Shown in pieces: positions 55,761 through 64,000 of a DNA stretch of 64,000 nucleotides. The position numbers and the translations under genes were made by a program. Origin of the DNA: Mangifera indica (lineage: Eukaryota; Streptophyta; Magnoliopsida; Sapindales; Anacardiaceae); NCBI RefSeq assembly GCF_011075055.1, contig NC_058147.1:12028001-12092000 (forward strand). The letters run 5' to 3'. Within the stretch, counting starts at the first letter, position 1; the number at the start of each line of letters is the position of its first letter. Under the pieces are notes generated by a model that was given only the letters and a program-made list of their open reading frames with translations, was not told the origin of the DNA and made no database searches.

Positions 55761-58700
55761 TCAAAGGTTGAATGAAATCAATTTTTTTAACCTTGTGAAA
55801 TTTTTATTTCAAACAAAATTGCCCTTTGATTAACATATAAGATGAAAAAAATGTCAGATCAATTCATTTTTCATAATACTATCTCACTTTGTTTGTATTC
55901 CTTAGTAAATAGGATTGATCTCCCTTAACTTGCAACTATGACTCTAGTAATGTGACTCACATGTCATATTCTTTAATGTTATAAAGTTGTTTTTTTGTCT
56001 CCCCACACACTGATTTGAAATCTTACTTGTTTATTCATTATTGAATTTGGGTTAAAGTAGATAGTTTGATTTATGATTTAAATATATTAGGGAGGATTCG
56101 ATTTATTCTTTATACTTTGTGTTTTTTCTTTGCAATTGAATTTTGGGTTTTGATGTGAGTGAATTTTTAGGGTTGATGGTATGTTTGGTTTTATTATTTT
56201 TTATTACTAATTTTACGTGACAATGTAAAATTTATGAGGAATACAAACTAAATAATTTTCAGTTATTGCCCTGATTGGTTATAGTGAAAGAACTAGTAAA
56301 GTCTTTGATTAGCTTAATTAATTATCTTCAAAAAAATATAATTTCAGAAACTCTTTCATTAAAGGAATCTATTCGTGCAAAGACTTCAAGTCCACAAGAT
56401 ATTGATGCTAAACGTCCCCTCCAGTTTGTTCTTCTTTTTTGTATGATTTTCTTGCACTTTCCCACGGATTCCTGTAAACAAATTAGTAAGGAGTTTTTAC
56501 TTTGCTCTCCTAACAATTAGTTTCACTTCTCGTGTTATTCATGCTTATAAATCTCAATTTTGGGGCTGATTTTACATATTTTGTATTCTTTTTTATGATT
56601 ATTGACAGCTTAATGTGTTTAGATCTGTTTGTTTCCTTATAAAATTCAAGAAAATGAATTCAATAAAAAATTTGTATGTTACTTTAGTTTGTGTTTTCAG
56701 CCTTTTTTTAGACTTTATTAATTAGTCATGTTAGAGTTTAATGAGATTTTTTTAAGACAATGCTTTTCAGTATACTGATTGTGGCTTGAAATTATGATTA
56801 GTTTAAATTTATTCCTGAAAGTAAAGAAAATGAACAAATTGAAAACAAAAGGATTTGTGAACCTTTAAATTACAATAAAAACCAAAAAGGAAATACTAGA
56901 GAATAAGGACAATTTTACAGTATGGTGATTTCTATATTTTGAGACGAAGACCAATTACCTATTCAATATCTACAATAAGAGACATTTCTTTGCCTTTAAT
57001 TTTAAGCTTTTTACATCTTTTAATATTTTCTTTCATATGTTTGCTACATTGTCTAACATGATTGTGGTTCTTTGAAGATAATATATGGGTTTTACATCAT
57101 TTCTTTCTAAATAATTCTACGTAATTTATTTATTTAATTTATATAATTTTGTTTTAATTTAGAATGATGTTATTCAGTGCATTAATGAAAAAGGATGGCC
57201 TTAGCAGGCAAGAATTGTTTGATGTTTGAGAGCATATTTTTTAGAAAAGGTACAAGATTGATTTCTTCTTCGCATTACCCATGCATTTTTTGGAGAAACC
57301 ATGTGATTAAGCAAGTTTCTAAATATAATGTGTATCATCCCTTCTTCTATCCGTAAAACTGACATGTAGTTTAATATTACATAGCAATTTTTTATAGGTT
57401 ATTGACTATAACTGTGACATCATTTTGTTGTTTCTTTGTTTTTTGGTCTTGTGGGCTGCTATGCCTTGGACTTGTTGAACTAGATGAAATTCCCTTACAT
57501 GACATTATTATTTGTTTTAATTGCTTTGGAATCCTTAATTTGTTCAAATTTTGTTGGTTAATAGTGTTGAAAAGTAGTGACTTATACACTAATTCTAATA
57601 TTTGAATACATTTCTATTTTTCACATTATTACAAAAAAAATACTTTCATGTGTGATCTTTTACATGTTTATTTGATTTTGGTAAAGGACCAAGTTTCTCT
57701 ATTGTTTTGTTTTTCCAATTTTTTCAAAGGAGTCCAACTAGATGATACATGTAACACTTCTATATCACTTTTTATTTTCTTGTATTCATGTTGATGAGTT
57801 TAAAAAATTATTGGTAGCTAATTATTTTAATGTAAAGGAGATAAATGCATAATAAAACCGTTTATCAAAGATAAATGTTCAATATAAAAATAATTTAAAA
57901 TAAATCAGGGTTTTAGTAATTTGGTTAGCATAGGGTAGATAAATCTCGAAATAATTCATCTCTGGATGAAAAATGAAGTAAAGAAATCAAAACATTTAAT
58001 AATAAAGTGCAAAGGAAATTACACCCTTAGGGATGGTCTAGTTTGTGTGGAATTCTATAATACTCTTCCGCAAATATATATTGGATATATATCTTTACAT
58101 GGAATATGATTGAAAAGACGTTCACAACTCAACTTCTTAACATGACAATAGTATATGAGCATGTATTAAAACACTTAATTAATCATGTGCATGCAAAAGG
58201 TGTAACAAATAAAAAAGTTCGACTTATAAAGTAGTCATAGTATAACTTCTTCAATATAAATCCACCACAAATTGCAATACTAAAATAACATGTCTGATTC
58301 ATAAATTATGAAAATAGCAATCTTGCCCATCTGTCTCATGTAACCAACTGAATTGAACTAGTGGCTCCTTTACATGCACCATTATTCACCTCTACTTGTA
58401 AAACCATAGAAAAGAAATATGTAAGTAAAAGAACACTCAGTTAGTAGGTGGTCTCTTGGCATCTAGCAAAACGTAATTGAAATTGGCATTCAATGCTAGA
58501 AAATCTATGTGCTCATAACTCGACACCCTCATGCCTTAAAGATAGGTCATTTCACATAGTCTAATAAGACCTAACCTAAACTTCATTTATTTGACATCTT
58601 GTGAAAGCATTTGACATCTAGAGTGTCCATTAATTATTGTGTTTTGCGCATATATCGATCGAACTATCAGACCAACCAGCTATAACTTTACCTTTATCAC

Positions 58701-61589
58701 ACGCGGAGCTAATCATATTCCCTCCCTTGTCACATACGCATAATTACGAGACCACTAATTAAAAATCACCCTCGAGTGACCCCAACCACAAACACATATG
58801 TGATACATCCTATTAACGACGTGAAAAACTAACTTTAAAGCCACCCCCTTATCATATTCCCTCCCTTATCACATACGCCTTGACATCAAGTGCATAATAC
58901 ATCTCATGAATATCTATCTCTCATATAACCTTGTTGCTTTTACATAGTTTGTCACTTATGCACACAACTAGTGGTTATCTAACTGTATATGCTTTTCTAA
59001 ACTTTTGCTATTTTTGATTTGGATCTGACTCGATAAGGTTTGATGTTGCCTTTCACATAGTGTAACACCTTTAATTGGCCAAATAACCCTTTTTCTCTTT
59101 CCTATACTTTCCTAGGCTATTCTAGTTTAAATCCCTATCATTCACTTAACTTAGGGGTAAAATGGTAATTTTTGTCTACTTTGAATAATGCTAGATGTCT
59201 TCCTCCCTCGGTCTCTAATAGCTACCACAAGCAGATGATCGTCTTATACCGAATGTTCACTCACCCTACAACCTTAGAACGAATGTCTTACATTTAAAAC
59301 ATATGAAGTCATCCCACGAAGTACCTTTCAAAATCCTGTTGGTGTCCTCGGGAGACAAAACTTCACGACCTAAACTAGGCCGATGCTTGGGTGAATTTTC
59401 TATTCAAGAGCCAAATACCCATTACTTAATTAATTCTTGGGTTACACTTGAAAATTTCTGAAAATTTTTAAGCATGCAACACACAAAATGTCTATGATTT
59501 TCACGGCATGGCCACTTTCATCTATTAGCAATTTTCCTCATGAATAATCCCAAACTACATAAACTTTACCAATGCTACGACTTCAATAATTTATGCCACA
59601 TAATGAGCCCATGCATCCCACTCATGGAACAACTCTATAACATATTTAATAAACATCACTTACACAGTAAAAAGAACCTACACACTAGCACATTCACCCA
59701 TGAAAAATCATCCCACAATTTTGCATGCATTAGCTGTATCAAAGCATCAAGATTTTGGCCACAATTCCTTCCATAAATATGTACCAAAATCCTGCAACAC
59801 AGCCAACAAAAACATCTATCACAGCTGGCCAAAATCTCTAGGAAAGCAAGCAGCAAATCATCGCACACAACACATAAACATACACCTAGGTTTAACACAT
59901 AAGTATTATATTTTCAAAGGTATTTCCTTACAAAGTTCTTCACCAAGAACCCAGTGTAGTAAACCAGAAAGGTTAACTTTAAATATGCACAAATCAAACA
60001 AAGATTTATACACATTGAAGGGAAAAGGATGCAACCTACATGCATGGAAAATTTCCATCGAGATTGTCGCTACAGTCACTTCTTTTTCCCCTCTTTCAAG
60101 CTACTACCAGTGGTCCTCTCCTTGGTTGTTGGTGGCGGCTTTTTTTTTTCTCTCCCCTAGTTTCCTTTTTGTTTCCTTACATCTAGGACACGAAAAAGGC
60201 AAGGAGGTGGCGGCGGTGGCTTGTTTCCTTCTTCCTTCTTTGTAGTGGCGAGCTCTCCTTATTTTCCTCAATCTTTCTTTAATTTTTGTTATTTTATTAT
60301 GGAATATTAAAATTTTTGCCATAAAAAGTGAGTGTTTATACAAAAATACAACACATTTGAATGTTTAAACATTTATACCACAATAGTTATTAAGTCTAAA
60401 AAATAACCCTGCATTACTATTAGATGCGTGACTCTCTAACTTTGTTGACTATTCATTCGTGAACTGATTTTTACAACCGAAAGTCTACAAATGCAATCAC
60501 ACAAAACCCAAACATGGATTATTGAGAGCAAGTGAGTTATTCTTTCCGGTTGATGGCATGATTCATAGATTATTACAAATAGATGCATTATTTTGTTAGA
60601 TTTAGGGTTTAGGAATAAAAATCAAGTAAGAACAGGTCGGTGAGGTCTTTAAGCCTTGGCGAAATCCTTCTAAATCGGTATTTGTGTCAATGCAGATTGG
60701 TCTCTCATTCCCACCAACATATCTTATCACATCATCATCACCTAAATCCCGTTGTTATCTATAGTGAACCTTAAATGTAGGTTTTTCCATCTTTTGCTTA
60801 AACTAAACCTAAAACATAAAACAATAACCTTGGAAAACTAATTAGAAATTCATGGATTCATGGCGACCTCACCAACGATTGGCGAGATCACCTATGGTTG
60901 GCAACCTCGCCAACCAGTTCTACATGCTGTTTTTTATCCACAATTTGGCTGGATCTTTGTCAACTCATTCCCAGTTTCACTATCAATACTTTAACTATAT
61001 TATTAAAATATGAAATCACAACATTAAACAAATAACTTAAATTATATTTCACATTAATCACATACATTGTCTAGCACACATTCTTTGATTTTCAATTGTT
61101 AAACAAGAAAAGATATAACACAAAGGGTATGGATCAACATTGACCTAAGCTTAGATAATTTTCCTGCAAGATCTTTCAAAGATATATTCTTTTTTTGGTG
61201 TGAAAAGGTTGGCTTTCCCTTGTGTTTATAAGATTAAAGACAAGGTAGTTTAGGTGTTTAACCAATCTTGTGGTATAAATGTTTAGTATGTGAAAAATAT
61301 GGTAAATTTATATAGGCAAACCTATTTTGTGATAAAACTTTTAATACCCCTAAAAAATCCCAACTTTGGGTGGAATTTGTCTTATGTGGAACCCTAATAT
61401 AACAAGAAGTCTTATATAGGCAACTTATTTAATTAATTTATTTATTTATTTTAAACTAATTACATAAAATTCATAATTGAACTTCCCTAATATAGGCCAA
61501 CTATTAAAATAAACTTCTCAATTTCAACCCAATTTTGGTCTGAATTGGATTCAGATCAAAAGCAAAATTTTTGAAATAGGCACTAATAT
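55761..61589. other. AT-rich nuclear DNA with decayed repeats, no gene seen
   Basis: No frame with convincing codon structure. The frames at 56275-56520 and 59700-60245 are the longest and match no known family. TGTAACACC at 59059 and the style of 58000-60300 suggest part of an old gypsy LTR, but no second end was found. At 60640-60930 the phrase GGCGAxxTCACCxACxxTTGG recurs several times, a small degenerate repeat. Confidence 0.5.
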
Positions 61590-62454
61590 TGTAACATCCC
61601 TCCTTAGAAGTGTTGTCTTTCGAAGGAAAAATGCTACGAATTCATATCTGGAGCGTTTATTTTAAAACGAATTTTAAAAAGAACTCGTCATTAAAAACAT
61701 TCTGAAATTATTTTGAGAAAACTGCAAATTTGAAAGCAACAAAAGATGTTTATATCTCATATGAAAACTCGTATGAAAACATCTGAGATCATAAAGTAAT
61801 CATATACATGCCCCTATATACAACTATACAACTATTTGAATAGAGCTAAAAGTCAACAATATCATATACATGTAACCAAAAACCATATATAACCTATCTC
61901 AGCCTGAATCTATCTTCGTTAACCTAATCCTGCCTTTCAGTTACCTCGATCACTTGTACTTACAATCATGAAAGAAATGGAAGTGAAAGATAAGAACACT
62001 CAATAAGAGGAAAGAATGAAGTAAACTATCTCCTTTCTTGTTCTAAATCACCCTCAGGACTCAATCTCACATCATAACCTTTTCAAGGAAATGAGAGGAT
62101 AATCTAGTTCATCCTTTACTATTGAGTCACATTTTGTCCCCTCTGGTTTCCATTTGATACATTCTGGAAATTGACTATAGGGACTTGACACATTTCTGAA
62201 CTTGAGCTCTCTTCCTTTCTCTCACTATACCATTTATGAATTTGAATTGTTTTATACTACGAGCATGCTCTATTACGGACATGTCTTACTACAGACATGC
62301 CCTACTGTGGGTAGTATAACGTAAAGTGCCCCCTTATAGTTCGTAGCATGCATGCGTGCGTTATCTCTTACTAAGCTTGTTTCCATCTAAAACTATCTAT
62401 AACCCACCAAACCATACTCTTGGGATGACCCTTGAATCTTAAGCCCCAAATTCC

Positions 62455-62553
62455 TTTTTTTGCTTTTATTTCTTTTCTTTTTCTCTTCTTTCTTTCCTTT
62501 CCTTTCTTTCTTTTCTCCCTTTCTTTTTCTCCTCTTCTTTCTTTCTTTTATTC
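62455..62553. repeat. Polypyrimidine tract
   Basis: About 100 bases almost entirely of C and T on the plus strand (TTTCTTTTCTTTTTCTCTTC style), inside the probable solo LTR. Confidence 0.85.
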
Positions 62554-63319
62554 CAAAAACTGAAATTTATTGTTCATTAGATTGTTCATTTGGTAGGGCA
62601 GTCTTTTTGTTCATGCAATTTAACAGTCTAAACGATCTCTAATTCATACAAGTTATTGAAATCAAGATTCAAAGAGTTTTCCAATAAGCTATAATAGCAC
62701 TCATGATTCATCAGATAAGGCAATCCAAATGTGAGACGAAATCAGTGACAAAACTGTAAATATTTTTTAACTCTCTATCATAGACAAAATCACACACATA
62801 GATACCCCAAATGGTAAAACAACATTTATCAACTTCAAAATCATCATTTATAACATAGAGCAAAGGAATCAAAAGTATAAAACATGAAACATATAAAAAA
62901 TGATTCCACTTACCTTGTTTCAAGTCAATCTTTGTTAAGTTAGCTCCCTCATTTTTGTCTTCCTTCTTTGATCACCAAAACTACCTTAAATCAACACCAA
63001 AACACATTAACATCTTCATATAATATGCATCCAATATATATAAACATAGGTAAAAGGAAAAAAAAGAGATCTTTTGGTTACCAAGGCACCCAAAGTACTT
63101 CCTCTTTTTTTCTTTCCTTACTTTTCTTTTAAAGCCCTACAAATCATCCACTTTCCTTCCAAAAACAAAGAAAAAGCATGAAGAAGGCTGCTTTCTTATG
63201 GAAGAGACGAGAGAAGATGATGGAAAAAGGCATAAATTCTCCTTTTATGTCTTTTTTGTCTTTATATATATACATACTTTTTAATATTTATATATATTTG
63301 TCTTTTTGTAATTGTTTTA

Positions 63320-63362
<43 letters not shown>
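63320..63362. repeat. Compound (TG)n(TA)n microsatellite
   Basis: An uninterrupted run of about nine TG units followed by about twelve TA units, with further ATAT runs on both sides. Confidence 0.95.
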
Positions 63363-63363
<1 letters not shown>

Positions 63364-63462
63364 CACATATATATTTGAACATATATATATTTAAAACTGA
63401 AAATATCTTAAAGCTGAGTCAAAAGACATAAATACCCCTAAAATATACTTGAGGGTATTACA

Positions 63463-64000
63463 AATACCCGTATAAATTATTTGTAAGTATTACAGGTTTC
63501 TCGTTACAAAAAGGAAAAAAATTACACCCTTAAAATTTTTATGTAAAATTAAATGAATCGAAGTATTTAAATGCAAAAAAAAAAAAAACCTTTCAAAGAT
63601 TTTTTTTCATTTGCTAGTTTTAGATACCCTGTTATGCTTAAGAAATATTTAAAATGAAAGCTGGGTAGAACATAACTGTACATGTGTTCTAATACATGTG
63701 AACAATAAGAAACCTAATAAAACACATTTTAAAAGAACCAAAAGTGCCTGGGGGTGTTTTAATGATTTTGGATTTTTTTCTCTAAGGGTTAAAATTGTAA
63801 TTTTACTGATGAAATTAGTAAAAGTTAGTATTACTAACATGATTTTTGGTAGATTTTTGGAATTTAAAAAGCCCTTTACTTGGGTGTTATTAGAAATGGA
63901 TTTCCACACCTATTGATTCTTAATGTCCAAATTCAGTACACCAAATTAGGACTAATTCAAAGAAACATCTCAACCTAATAGGCCTCTTTGAATGTTCCAG
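63463..64000. other. AT-rich DNA, no gene seen
   Basis: No recognisable gene, RNA or repeat end in the last 540 bases. Confidence 0.55.

Larger units (their letters stand above)
61590..63462 (-). repeat. Probable solo LTR (gypsy type), 1873 bp
   Basis: The left end is TGTAACATCCCTCC and the complement of the right end is TGTAATACCCTC, the near-palindromic TGTAAxAxCCC termini common in large plant gypsy LTRs. The flanking 5-mers AATAT (61585-61589) and AATAC (63463-63467) match at 4 of 5, consistent with a target duplication. No primer site, gag or pol lies next to either end, as expected after LTR-LTR recombination. Orientation is tentative. Confidence 0.5.

Noticed and set aside
60104..60343. 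Arg/Lys-rich minus-strand ORF resembling a basic protein
   Set aside because: Composition is driven by a purine-rich tract; no conserved motif.
63178..63378. 66-codon ORF near the right end
   Set aside because: Half of it is Tyr/Ile/Val coded by the TG/TA microsatellite.
1..64000. CRISPR arrays, bacterial operons, ribosome-binding sites, riboswitches, rRNA
   Set aside because: None seen; the window is plant nuclear DNA and the repeats present are LTRs, foldbacks and microsatellites.

Overview
This is nuclear DNA of a flowering plant, almost certainly a eudicot. The evidence is an AT-rich background, long TA and TG microsatellites, P-class and PLS-class PPR proteins, Ty3/gypsy and Ty1/copia retrotransposons with tRNA-iMet-type primer sites, a hAT transposon, and inserted plant mitochondrial DNA (trnY and nad2 pieces). 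The species cannot be named from the sequence. There are no bacterial operons and no CRISPR array. Very little of the window is host gene; most of it is nested and decayed mobile DNA.

Layout. 1-4424: decayed minus-strand Ty3/gypsy element with a candidate 5' LTR. 5324-5780: possible hAT-type MITE. 6019-6994: a long foldback (MULE-like) element with a perfect 9-bp target duplication. 9592-11531: a restorer-of-fertility-like (RFL) PPR gene, the only nearly intact host gene; a single-base lesion shifts its last 40 or so codons out of frame. 13709-17475: an LTR retrotransposon with two 629-bp LTRs and a perfect 5-bp target duplication. Most of its internal region is a captured piece of an EMB175-like PPR gene, and it sits inside an exon that resembles early nodulin 93 (ENOD93). 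About 19110-23780: mitochondrial-like DNA with trnY(GUA), a group II domain V and nad2 exon 3. 23785-43413: two gypsy elements of one family, head to head (A on the minus strand, B on the plus strand). B is split at 30929-41462 by a 10.5-kb hAT element. 43414-48059 and 53028-55760: more mitochondrial-like DNA, including nad2 exon 4 in the opposite orientation to exon 3, split by a Ty1/copia element (48060-53027). 55761-64000: AT-rich sequence without recognisable genes, apart from a probable 1.9-kb solo LTR (61590-63462).

The most notable content is gene capture by two unrelated transposon classes. The LTR element carries the N-terminal half of a PPR gene. The hAT element carries nine consecutive exons, with introns and an open frame, of the C-terminal mu-homology half of the AP-2 complex medium subunit (AP2M), plus a relic of a different PPR gene, besides its own broken transposase. 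Because the hAT element interrupts gypsy B, these host-gene pieces can be assigned to the mobile element rather than to the native locus.

The inferred order of events is: mitochondrial DNA arrives, gypsy A/B insert, hAT inserts in B, rearrangement flips part of the mitochondrial DNA (relative time unknown), and copia inserts. LTR divergence counted by eye is about 7% for the PPR-carrying element and about 4% for the copia element. All identifications rest on reading motifs by eye; no database search was run.
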